NCBI GenBank assembly: GCA_020247055.1
Contig: JADCJL010000149.1
Location: forward strand, 1-64,000
Direction of reading: 5' to 3'
DNA length: 64,000 bases
Source of the DNA: Acidobacteriaceae bacterium
GTDB taxonomy: Bacteria > Acidobacteriota > Terriglobia > Bryobacterales > Bryobacteraceae
The translations under genes and the position numbers were made by a program. The notes beneath the pieces are model-generated. The model saw only the letters and a list, made by a program, of their open reading frames with translations. It was not told the DNA's origin and made no database searches. Shown here one piece after another: positions 57,216-64,000 of this stretch (positions are counted from its first letter, which is position 1; every line of letters begins with the position of its first letter).

Positions 57216-58490
57216 GTGTTTTTTCGGAAGACATTACTCGTATTCGGCTTGGCCCTGGGCCTCGCCTTCGGACAAGAGCCCAGCTGGGTCGACCGGCAGG
57301 AGTACGAACTGGTAGTGGAGCAGATCGGCAAGGCGACCGATCCGGCCAAGAAGCTGGAGCTTTTGAACCAGTGGAAGCAGAAATATCCCAAGACGGCCTT
57401 CGGCATGCAGCGCCTCGGCCAGTTCCTGGTGACCTACCAGCAACTGGGCAAAGCCGCCGACATGCTCGGCGTCGCCAAGGAGATCGCCGCCGCCGATCCC
57501 AAGAACTTTACCGGCCCCTACTACATCGCCCTGCTGACCACGTCGATGCAGACCACCGATCCGGCCGCCCTCGACGAAGGCGAGAAGGCCGCCAACCAGC
57601 TGCTCAGCGGGATTAACGACTACTTCGCCGATGCCAAGAAGCCGGCCGGGGTCGACCCCGCGGCCTGGAACAAGCAAAAGGCGGACGTGCAGAATACCGC
57701 GTGGCAGACTATCCTTTTCGTCTCGAATCAGAAGAAGGATCCGGCGCTGATCGAAGACCGCCTCCGCAAGTTCATCGATTTCAATCCCGCCAACGCCGAA
57801 GCCGCCTACAAGCTCGGCGCGGCCATCCTCGGCCAGAAGAAGGCCGAACGGCAGCCCGAAGCCCTCTGGCAGGTCGCCCGCGCGTGCGCCCTCACCGGCG
57901 CCGGCGAGTTGCCCGCGGCTAACAAGAAGGCTGTCTGCGACTACCTGAACCGGGTCTATCCCCAGTACCGCGGCGACAAGAAGGGTCTCGACAAGCTGAT
58001 GGCCGATGCCGCCGCCACCCCGTTTGCCCCGGCCGGCTTCGCGATCAAAACCAAGCAGCAGGAAGATGTCGAGCAGCTCGAAAACCTGAAGCAGTCCAAT
58101 CCGCAGCTCGCGCTGTGGGTGCAGTTGAAGCAGGAGTTGACGGGCGCCAACGCGGCCGCCAACTTTGAGAGCAATCTGAAGGGCGCGGCGCTGCCGAAGC
58201 TCAAGGGCAAGCTCGTCTCGATGGATCCGGCGGTGAACCCGAAGAAGATTGTGGTCGGTATTTCGGACGCCGCCACGCCGGAGATCACGATTATGCTCGA
58301 AGGCGGAGTCGCTTTCCGCGGCAAGGCTGATCCGGGCACTGAGATCGAGTTTGAGGGAATCGGGAAGGAGTTCTCGGCCGATCCGTTCAACCTGACCGTC
58401 GAGGTGGAGAAGGAGAAGGTGACCGGCTGGCCCGTGCAGGCCGCTGCTCCCAAGCCCGCCGCCAAGAAAGCTGCGCCGAAGAAGAAGTAG
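57216..58490 (+). CDS. Exported TPR-like protein with lysine-rich tail
   Basis: A 424-residue protein from a GTG start. Signal peptide MFFRKTLLVFGLALGLAFGQ is clear. The mature part holds TPR-like helices (KLELLNQWKQKYPKTAFGMQ, FNPANAEAAYKLGAAILGQK) in residues about 30-260. Residues 290-400 are beta-rich (KLVSMDPAVNPKKIVVGISD, MLEGGVAFRGKADPGTEIEF). It ends in an Ala/Pro/Lys tail. I recall this architecture from acidobacterial secreted proteins of unknown role. Its own promoter and a strong terminator make it a single-gene unit. Confidence 0.8.
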   Translation: MFFRKTLLVFGLALGLAFGQEPSWVDRQEYELVVEQIGKATDPAKKLELLNQWKQKYPKTAFGMQRLGQFLVTYQQLGKAADMLGVAKEIAAADPKNFTGPYYIALLTTSMQTTDPAALDEGEKAANQLLSGINDYFADAKKPAGVDPAAWNKQKADVQNTAWQTILFVSNQKKDPALIEDRLRKFIDFNPANAEAAYKLGAAILGQKKAERQPEALWQVARACALTGAGELPAANKKAVCDYLNRVYPQYRGDKKGLDKLMADAAATPFAPAGFAIKTKQQEDVEQLENLKQSNPQLALWVQLKQELTGANAAANFESNLKGAALPKLKGKLVSMDPAVNPKKIVVGISDAATPEITIMLEGGVAFRGKADPGTEIEFEGIGKEFSADPFNLTVEVEKEKVTGWPVQAAAPKPAAKKAAPKKK

Positions 58491-58514
58491 TCGGCTCAGC
58501 AGCAGATCGACCAA

Positions 58515-58553
58515 CAAGGGGTTGCGGCTACGGCCGCAACCCCTTGTTTTATT
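58515..58553. terminator. Strong bidirectional intrinsic terminator
   Basis: A 14-bp perfect stem (58515-58528 with 58533-58546) around loop TACG is followed on the plus strand by TTTTATT. It ends the secreted TPR-like gene 25 bases past its stop. The minus-strand gene at 58549-58860 stops in the T-tract (its TAA is at 58549-58551), so the same hairpin can end it too. It is the best intrinsic terminator in the window. Confidence 0.9.
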
Positions 58554-58860
58554 GTCCGGCTGCCCCCGCGCGCAGGCACTCCCGTAACTCGCGGTCAAAC
58601 TCCCGCAGGGCCGCTACCTCAGCAGCCTCCGCGCGCCGCTCGTACCCCCGGCCGACGAAGAACGCTTCCCCGCCCCGCCACACCAGCGCCGCAAAGCCCT
58701 GCTCAATTAACAATCCCGGCGCTCCGATGCTCCCGAACCCCCGTTCCCGGCGCTCCACCAGCGAAACAAAGCCGCCGCGGACAAAAAGAAAGTGGGTGGT
58801 GAGCTCCGCCGGCAGCAGGTCAATCCCCGCCGCCGCCAGCCGCTCAAACATCTCGAGCAT
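58549..58860 (-). CDS. Short protein of unknown function downstream of BFN gene
   Basis: A 103-residue protein starting MLEMFERLAAAGIDLLPAEL. Its middle has a run of short beta strands (FLFVRGGFVSLVERRERGFG, GLLIEQGFAALVWRGGEAFF), then a C-terminal helix. No signal peptide or known domain is seen. The ATG overlaps the BFN gene stop (TAATG), suggesting co-translation. The stop codon lies in the T-tract of the shared terminator. Function unknown. Confidence 0.6.
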   Translation of the reverse strand: MLEMFERLAAAGIDLLPAELTTHFLFVRGGFVSLVERRERGFGSIGAPGLLIEQGFAALVWRGGEAFFVGRGYERRAEAAEVAALREFDRELRECLRAGAAGQ

Positions 58861-59345
58861 TACATCTTGTACCGGCCGAGATCCTCGTCGTTCAGGCTCT
58901 CGAGCCACCGCTTCAACTCGTCGTTGGTCACCTTGTCCGACACCGAATTGGTCGCCTTCGAGGTCCGGATCACCTGCTCGTCCACGTAGATCGGACAATC
59001 CGTCCGCAGCGCCAGGGCCAGAGCGTCCGAGGGCCGCGAATCCACGGTGATTAACTCGCCGTCTTTCTCGAGCCAGATCATGGCGTAAAACGTATCGTCC
59101 CGCAGCTCGTTCACCACTACCTTGCTGACGTTCGTCTCGAGCCCCGCCAGCAGCGTCTTGATCAGGTCGTGCGTCATCGGCCGCGGCGTGGCGACCTTCT
59201 CTATCTCCAGCGCGATCGCGTTGGCCTCGTACATGCCTACCCAAATCGGCAGGATCGTGCCGCCATCCACATCCTTCAGGATGACAATGGGCGTCTGGGT
59301 TACCGGGTCCATCATGAGGCCCCGAATCTTCATTTCGATCTCCAC
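58860..59345 (-). CDS. Bifunctional nuclease (BFN/DUF151) domain protein
   Basis: A 161-residue DUF151 protein. The GTG at 59345 gives MEIEMKIRGLMMDPVTQTPI, the usual start of the family; GGAGG lies 4 bases upstream. Other motifs are VDGGTILPIWVGMYEANAIA and RPSDALALALRTDCPIYVDE. Plant homologues have RNase and DNase activity; bacterial members are uncharacterised but often accompany miaB, as here (19 bases after it). The C-terminal tail has the acidic SLNDEDLGRYKM. The stop overlaps the next gene start (TAATG). Confidence 0.9.
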   Translation of the reverse strand: MEIEMKIRGLMMDPVTQTPIVILKDVDGGTILPIWVGMYEANAIALEIEKVATPRPMTHDLIKTLLAGLETNVSKVVVNELRDDTFYAMIWLEKDGELITVDSRPSDALALALRTDCPIYVDEQVIRTSKATNSVSDKVTNDELKRWLESLNDEDLGRYKM

Positions 59346-59364
59346 GCGCCCTCCTATTTCCATT

Positions 59365-60699
59365 CTAAGCCGACTCAACCACCGCTTCACCCACCAGCGA
59401 AACCGGTCCGGACCGCGTAATCCGCACATTCAGATAGCGGCCCTGCAGCGCGGCGGCCTGCCCGTCCGGGTGCGCGAAGTTCACGGTCTTGTGCTGCGTC
59501 GTCTTGCCCACCCACTGCCCCGTCGCCAGATTGAAGAACTCACCGTGCACCTCGCAGGTCTCGCCCACGTAATTGGCGTTGTTCTGAATCTGGATCATGC
59601 GCTGCCGCTCCTGCACCTGCAGGTGGCGGCGCCCCTTCTCCTCTTCCGGAATCTGGTCGCCGAGGCCCAGCGCCGGGGTGTTCGGCCGCGGCGAATACTT
59701 GAAGTTGAAGATCGCATCGTACTGCACCTCATCGAGGAGCGCGAGCGTATCTTCGATATCCTGCTCGGTCTCCCCCGGGAAACCAACGATGATGTCGGTC
59801 GTAATCGCCATGGGCCGGCGCGCGGCCTTCATCCAACCGATGCGTTCAAGATACTGTTCGCGCGTATAAAGCCGCTGCATCCCTTCGAGAATGCGGTTCG
59901 ACCCGCTCTGCACCGGCAGATGGATATGGTTGCACAGCGTCGGGGTCGCATCGATGGCTTCGACTATCGACCGGGTGAAGTCCCGCGGGTGCGACGTGGT
60001 AAACCGAACCCGCCGGATACCGTTGACCAGGCCGACCTGTTCGAGACACGTAGCGAAATCCCATCCCTTCGGCGAGGGGTCGCGGTAAGAGTTCACGTTC
60101 TGCCCCAGCAGGGTGATTTCGGTGTAGCCGAGGTCGGCCAGCCGGCGCACCTCTTCGATGACGCTATCCGCCGTCCGGCTCCGCTCCGGCCCCCGGGTAA
60201 ACGGCACCACGCAGTACGCGCAGGCCTTATCGCAGCCCTCGATAATGGTGACAAAGGCGCGGTACGGGTTGTCGCGGCGGGTGTAGGGGGTATCGAAGGC
60301 CTCCTCGGTGTCCAGGCTCAGCCCGGTCACCCGGCGCTCGCCCTGCTCGATCTGCACGAGCAGTTCGGGGAACTTCGTGTAGCTGGCCGAACCGACCACC
60401 AGCGAAACGTGGGGCGCCCGCTCGAAAATCTTTTCCCCCTCCTGCTGCGCCACGCACCCGAGCACGCCGAACACCTGATTGCCTTTGCTCGCGCCTTTCT
60501 TGAAGTTCTGCAGCTTGTTGAAGACCTTCTGCTCGGCCTTATCGCGGATCGAGCAGGTGTTATAGAGCACAAGGCCGGCCTGTTCCGGCGCGGGCACCTG
60601 CAGGTAGCCGCGCTCCCGGAGCGTGCCGATCACCTTCTCGGAGTCATGCACGTTCATCTGGCAGCCAAACGTCTCGATGTAAAAGGAGCGCTCCACCAT
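59365..60699 (-). CDS. miaB: tRNA-2-methylthio-N6-dimethylallyladenosine synthase
   Basis: A 444-residue radical-SAM methylthiotransferase acting on A37 of tRNAs. The N-terminal UPF0004 domain supplies the second cluster cysteines in FYIETFGCQMNVHDSEKV, LYNTCSIRDKAEQK and GVLGCVAQQEG. The radical SAM cluster motif is EGCDKACAYCVVPFTRGPER. Later come LGQNVNSYRDPSPKGWDF and DIIVGFPGETEQDIEDT, and a TRAM domain at the end. It heads the miaB-BFN-small protein operon. The divergent gap to the next gene is 56 bases. Confidence 0.96.
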   Translation of the reverse strand: MVERSFYIETFGCQMNVHDSEKVIGTLRERGYLQVPAPEQAGLVLYNTCSIRDKAEQKVFNKLQNFKKGASKGNQVFGVLGCVAQQEGEKIFERAPHVSLVVGSASYTKFPELLVQIEQGERRVTGLSLDTEEAFDTPYTRRDNPYRAFVTIIEGCDKACAYCVVPFTRGPERSRTADSVIEEVRRLADLGYTEITLLGQNVNSYRDPSPKGWDFATCLEQVGLVNGIRRVRFTTSHPRDFTRSIVEAIDATPTLCNHIHLPVQSGSNRILEGMQRLYTREQYLERIGWMKAARRPMAITTDIIVGFPGETEQDIEDTLALLDEVQYDAIFNFKYSPRPNTPALGLGDQIPEEEKGRRHLQVQERQRMIQIQNNANYVGETCEVHGEFFNLATGQWVGKTTQHKTVNFAHPDGQAAALQGRYLNVRITRSGPVSLVGEAVVESA

Positions 60700-60755
60700 A
60701 ATATTATAGGGGTTCAGCGGCTACAGTTTCTTCCCGGAACGCCCGAATTCCGTCT

Positions 60756-61682
60756 ATGAGCCGTTCGATCGCCGTCCTGTGCAGCCTTCTCGTCCTCTGG
60801 GGTCAGCCTCGGAGCAGCACCACGCGGACGTATACGTTCGATGCCAATGGGGGGCGCCAACTGTCCTCGGAAAGCTCGACGGGCAACGGCGCCACGGCCA
60901 ACTCGGTCCGGAATCTGAACGGAGGCCTCTCTCCCGTCGAGAGCGTCGAGGAGCGGGTCGTGCGGCAGGACGGCGCCAGCCGGGTGATCGAGCGGATCAT
61001 CCGCCCTTTCGACGCGACCGGCCAGCCCGGTCCGCCGCAACGGATCCAGATCGCCGAGCGCACGCATCCGGATGGCTCGAAGTCGGTTGAAACCGAGGTC
61101 TATACGGGCAATATCAGCGGTGGATTCTCGCTCGTCGAGAAGACGACGGCGGTCACCCGCACCGCCGGCAGCGTCGAAACCGTCGAAACCCAGGTGACGC
61201 GACCCACGCTGAACGGCTCGCTCGAACTGCTCGAACGGCGGCAGGCCCGCGCCGAAGGCGGCGGCCCGCGGCGGCAGGAGGTTCTCACCGTCGAGCGGCG
61301 GGACGCCAACGGCAACTTCCTCCCGGCCGTGCGCGAGGTCAAACAGACCCAGGAACAGAACGGCCGCACCACCGAGAACACGACGCAGTATCTGGCGGGC
61401 GCCTCCGGTCAGCTCGAATGGAACAGCCAGACCGTGGCCGAAACCCGGAAGCAGTCCGATGGATCCGAGCGCAAGCAGATCACCCTGTTCGGACGCAGCG
61501 CCCCCGGGCGCCCCGCTTCGTCCGAACCGCAGCTGCGGGAACAGCAGATTCTTGAAAAACGCAGCGCCAACGGCCAGACCATCGAAACTCTGAGCATCCG
61601 TCGGCCCGCGCTCGACAACCCGGCCAACCTCGGCCCGGAGCAGAAAATCTCGGAGAAGGTCTGCACCGGCGCCTGCAAATAA
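60756..61682 (+). CDS. Exported repetitive protein of unknown function
   Basis: A 308-residue protein with a short signal peptide (MSRSIAVLCSLLVLWGQ). The mature chain is polar and made of irregular beta-type repeats: VERIIRPFDATGQPGPPQRI, VETEVYTGNISGGFSLVEKT, VETVETQVTRPTLNGSLELL and ERRDANGNFLPAVREVKQTQ show a V-E-x-x-T rhythm with about 40-residue spacing. It ends in VCTGACK with two cysteines. No enzyme motif is seen. It may be a surface or matrix protein; related acidobacterial proteins exist in my recollection but without function. A decayed copy of its 3' end follows it. Confidence 0.7.
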   Translation: MSRSIAVLCSLLVLWGQPRSSTTRTYTFDANGGRQLSSESSTGNGATANSVRNLNGGLSPVESVEERVVRQDGASRVIERIIRPFDATGQPGPPQRIQIAERTHPDGSKSVETEVYTGNISGGFSLVEKTTAVTRTAGSVETVETQVTRPTLNGSLELLERRQARAEGGGPRRQEVLTVERRDANGNFLPAVREVKQTQEQNGRTTENTTQYLAGASGQLEWNSQTVAETRKQSDGSERKQITLFGRSAPGRPASSEPQLREQQILEKRSANGQTIETLSIRRPALDNPANLGPEQKISEKVCTGACK

Positions 61683-61722
61683 AGTAGCGGTCGAAACCCT
61701 TCCCGATCCCTCATCCGAGCCG

Positions 61723-61855
61723 CCTCCGAACCACCGCTGCGCAAGCAGATTCCCGAAAGCGCCCCGCCAACCGTCAGACCATCGAAACCCTCCCCATCCG
61801 CCGCCCCCCGCCCGACCGACAGTCCGCTCCGGCGGTTGCAAGTAAAATAGGGTCG
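61723..61855 (+). repeat. Decayed partial duplication of the upstream gene's 3' end
   Basis: This stretch resembles the last part of the preceding gene. TCCGAACCACCGCTGCGCAA matches TCCGAACCGCAGCTGCGGGA at about 61520, AGACCATCGAAACCCT matches AGACCATCGAAACTCT, and TGCAAGTAAAATAGGGTCG matches TGCAAATAAAGTAGCGGTCG around the stop. The copy is frame-broken and no longer codes. Its end now lies immediately before the hemB ATG, so it supplies the hemB leader. Confidence 0.8.
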
Positions 61856-62827
61856 ATGCCCTTCCCGACCCATCGCCCGCGCCGCCTTCGCCGTACCCCG
61901 GCCCTCCGCTCGCTCGTCCGCGAGACGCACCTTGAGCCCACCAACTTCATCTTCCCCCTCTTCGTCGTCGAAGGCGAAGGCGTCCGCAAAGAGATCGGCG
62001 CCATGCCCGGCAACTTTCAGATGTCCATCGATGAAACCGTCCGCGAATGCGCACTCCTCCACTCGCTCGGCATCGGCGGCGTCATTCTGTTCGGCGTCCC
62101 CAAGCACAAGGACGAGGCGGCCACGGGCGCTTACGACAACGAGGGCATCGTGCAGCGGGCCACCCGCGCCATCAAGCGGGAGGTGCCCAGCCTGCTCGTC
62201 GTCACCGATGTCTGCAACTGCGAGTACACCTCGCACGGCCACTGCGGGCGGATCGTAGACGGCGATGTCGACAACGACAGCACGCTCGCCTGGCTGGCCG
62301 CCTCGGCGGTCTCCCACGCCCGCGCCGGCGCCGATCTGGTCGCCCCTTCGGACATGATGGACGGCCGGGTCGCCGCCATCCGCCGGGCGCTCGACGACAG
62401 CGGCTTCTCCCAGATCACCATCATGGCCTACGCCGCCAAGTTCGCCTCCAGCTACTACGGGCCCTTCCGCGAAGCCGCCGAATCCGCCCCGCAGTTCGGC
62501 GACCGCCGGACCTATCAGATGGACCCGGCCAACGCCCGCGAAGCCCTCCTTGAAATGGCCCTCGACCTTGAGGAAGGCGCCGACATCCTGATGGTCAAGC
62601 CCGCGCTCGCCTACCTCGACATCATCCGCCAGGCCCGCGACCGCTTCGATGTACCCCTCGCCGCCTACCAGGTCTCCGGCGAGTTCAGCCAGATCATGGC
62701 TGCCGCCCGCCTTGGCTGGATCGACGGCGACCGCATGATGATGGAGTCGCTCATCGCCATCAAGCGCGCCGGCGCGAGCATCATCCTGACCTATTTCGCC
62801 AAAGACGCCGCCCGGCTACTCGAGTAG
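61856..62827 (+). CDS. hemB: Delta-aminolevulinic acid dehydratase (porphobilinogen synthase)
   Basis: A 323-residue HemB, the usual length, condensing two 5-aminolevulinates to porphobilinogen in heme synthesis. It has the zinc-type cysteine motif [14 protein letters not shown], and both active-site lysines: [18 protein letters not shown] and [38 protein letters not shown] and [20 protein letters not shown] are conserved. The ATG is preceded by AGGG 4 bases away, within the decayed repeat. The 3' end overlaps the convergent hydrolase gene by 12 bases. No other heme genes are nearby. Confidence 0.97.
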   Translation: MPFPTHRPRRLRRTPALRSLVRETHLEPTNFIFPLFVVEGEGVRKEIGAMPGNFQMSIDETVRECALLHSLGIGGVILFGVPKHKDEAATGAYDNEGIVQRATRAIKREVPSLLVVTDVCNCEYTSHGHCGRIVDGDVDNDSTLAWLAASAVSHARAGADLVAPSDMMDGRVAAIRRALDDSGFSQITIMAYAAKFASSYYGPFREAAESAPQFGDRRTYQMDPANAREALLEMALDLEEGADILMVKPALAYLDIIRQARDRFDVPLAAYQVSGEFSQIMAAARLGWIDGDRMMMESLIAIKRAGASIILTYFAKDAARLLE

Positions 62828-63958
62828 CGCCGCGTAGGCCATCTGCACAAAGGCGGTCCGCTCGTCGCTGCCGCCTTCCCGGTGAATCATAAAAATCCCG
62901 ATCAGATCTTTCGCCGGATCGATGAAGTAGAACGTCCCATACCGGCCGCCGTGGCCGTAGGTGCCCGGGCTCATCCCCATCGGCGAAAACCCCGGCCGGA
63001 CCACGTAAGTCCCCAATCCCCATCCCATCCCCGGCCCGTTGGTCGCCAGATCGCCCGTGTGCACCATCCGCATCAGCCGCACCGAGGCCGGCGACAGCAG
63101 CCGGAAACCGTTGGCCGCCTTCCCGTCCCGCAGCAGAGCCTGGTACAGCAGGAACAAATCGCTCGCCGTCGAGTAGACGCCGCCTTCAGGCAGCGAGTAC
63201 TTCGCTCCGTCCCGATACTTCATCGCCCCTTCTCCCAGCGGGTCGCTCGTGTACTTCACCGGCACACCGTCCCGCAGGATATAGGCCGTCGGCATCCGCC
63301 CCCACTTCTCCTTCGGCGGAAAAATGAAGGAGTCCTTCATCCCCAGCGGCTCGAAGATGCGCTTGGCGAGAAACTCTTCAAACCGCAGCCCGGAGTGCAC
63401 CTCAATCACCCGCGCCAGCACCGCGATGCCCGCGTTGCTGTACTGCCATTTGCTCCCGGGCCGGAAGCCCACCGGCGTCTGCGAGTAGACGAGCGCCACA
63501 TCCGCCAGCGGCTTGTGCAGCGCCCCGTGCAGCTCCCCGATCCCGGGCGGCGGATTCAACGGCATGCCCGCCGTGTGGGTCATCAACTGTTGCAGCGTGA
63601 TCTTGTCCGCCAGCGAGCGGAACTCGGGGAGATGCTTCTCCACCGGGTCCGCAATCGACAGCTTGCCCTCCTCGGCCAGCATCAGAATGCCCAACGCCAC
63701 CATGGGCTTGGTCATCGAGTGAATCTGAAAGATGTGATCGGTCCGCAGCGGCGCCTTGGTCGCCAGATCGAAGTAGCCGGTAGCCTTCAGGTCCACCACG
63801 CCGCTCGCCCGGCCGACGAGCGTCACGACCCCCGCCACCTTCCCAGCCGCCACGAACTCCTGCATCCGGCCCGGAATCTTCCCGAGCCGTCCCATATCCA
63901 TCCCACCTTGCGCCGTTAGCAGCGCCGCGCCCAACAAACCTGCCCAGAGTACTCGCAT
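62816..63958 (-). CDS. Exported serine hydrolase (class C beta-lactamase/AmiE-like)
   Basis: A 380-residue protein with a signal peptide ([19 protein letters not shown]). The beta-lactamase-fold motifs are present: SxxK in [14 protein letters not shown], YxN in [14 protein letters not shown], and the third motif HGG in [14 protein letters not shown]. The family includes esterases, D-aminopeptidases and the AmiE-type amidases; it is usually not an antibiotic-resistance enzyme. It shares fold and order of motifs with the N-terminal half of the fusion at 51584. The 3' end overlaps hemB by 12 bases. About 42 bases follow to the right edge with nothing recognisable. Confidence 0.9.
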   Translation of the reverse strand: MRVLWAGLLGAALLTAQGGMDMGRLGKIPGRMQEFVAAGKVAGVVTLVGRASGVVDLKATGYFDLATKAPLRTDHIFQIHSMTKPMVALGILMLAEEGKLSIADPVEKHLPEFRSLADKITLQQLMTHTAGMPLNPPPGIGELHGALHKPLADVALVYSQTPVGFRPGSKWQYSNAGIAVLARVIEVHSGLRFEEFLAKRIFEPLGMKDSFIFPPKEKWGRMPTAYILRDGVPVKYTSDPLGEGAMKYRDGAKYSLPEGGVYSTASDLFLLYQALLRDGKAANGFRLLSPASVRLMRMVHTGDLATNGPGMGWGLGTYVVRPGFSPMGMSPGTYGHGGRYGTFYFIDPAKDLIGIFMIHREGGSDERTAFVQMAYAALLE

Positions 63959-64000
63959 GCCGCCCGATTGTATCAGTTCCAGCTGAGCAAAAAGGCAAAC

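Noticed and set aside
61409-62317. Minus-strand frame opposite the repetitive protein and hemB with internal similarity
   Set aside because: The internal repeats it shows come from the DNA duplication at 61520-61855; both flanking plus-strand genes are the true coding sequences.

Overview
The window is GC-rich, tightly packed bacterial chromosome, most likely from an acidobacterium of the Bryobacterales/'Solibacter' type. The main pointers are a secreted protein with the C-terminal domain typical of Solibacter proteins (TIGR03437-like) plus a CHRD-like segment (29852-31774), a Ser/Thr kinase with TolB-like and TPR parts (31767-34133), a short coiled-coil protein of a type I associate with acidobacteria (53923-54135), and overall gene content. 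I see no rRNA, IS element, prophage or CRISPR array. There is one tRNA, tRNA-His.

Layout. 1-4606: a minus-strand operon of two urea-carboxylase-associated proteins followed by a urea/guanidine carboxylase that runs off the left edge; its gene set fits guanidine breakdown better than urea breakdown, and an unrecognised structured leader precedes it. 4607-9534: acetyl-CoA synthetase, xylose isomerase, two small proteins, and a mutarotase-fold gene broken by a one-base frameshift. 9536-12650: response regulator, histidine kinase, STAS protein and NuoI in one minus-strand operon. 12709-15547: a homogentisate-dioxygenase-like protein that seems to lack iron ligands, beside an AMP-forming acyl-CoA synthetase. 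15572-18657: ornithine cyclodeaminase, QueF and a coiled-coil methyltransferase. 18654-25412: a Gfo/Idh/MocA oxidoreductase, a tandem pair of polytopic membrane proteins and HrpB; the duplication copied the hrpB 3' end, and a degraded fragment of it still sits between the copies.

25430-31774: aminotransferase, a lone ABC-2 permease, then three exported proteins (PCYCGC lipoprotein, zinc metalloprotease, TIGR03437/CHRD protein). 31767-37511: Ser/Thr kinase, tRNA-His, an RraA/enolase-superfamily pair, and serS. 37562-46178: eight plus-strand genes with tiny gaps or overlaps (valS, nadC, birA, coaX, two unknowns, yvcK, glmU), linking translation, NAD, biotin and CoA synthesis with cell-wall precursor supply. 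46184-53896: truB, an ABC exporter with a secreted partner, a MEMO-family protein, pterin dehydratase, and a fused beta-lactamase-fold/NamZ (DUF1343) protein that looks like a muropeptide-recycling enzyme. 53923-64000: a small coiled-coil protein, two transporters, a secreted TPR-like protein, BFN nuclease-domain protein, miaB, a repeat-rich exported protein whose 3' end is partly duplicated in front of hemB, hemB, and a serine hydrolase.

Two themes recur. Convergent genes usually overlap, three pairs sharing exactly the tetranucleotide CTAA as stop codons on both strands. Local tandem duplications with decaying remnants appear at two places. Co-directional genes are mostly joined by ATGA or TGATG junctions, implying translational coupling. 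I ran no searches; all family names come from motif recognition.
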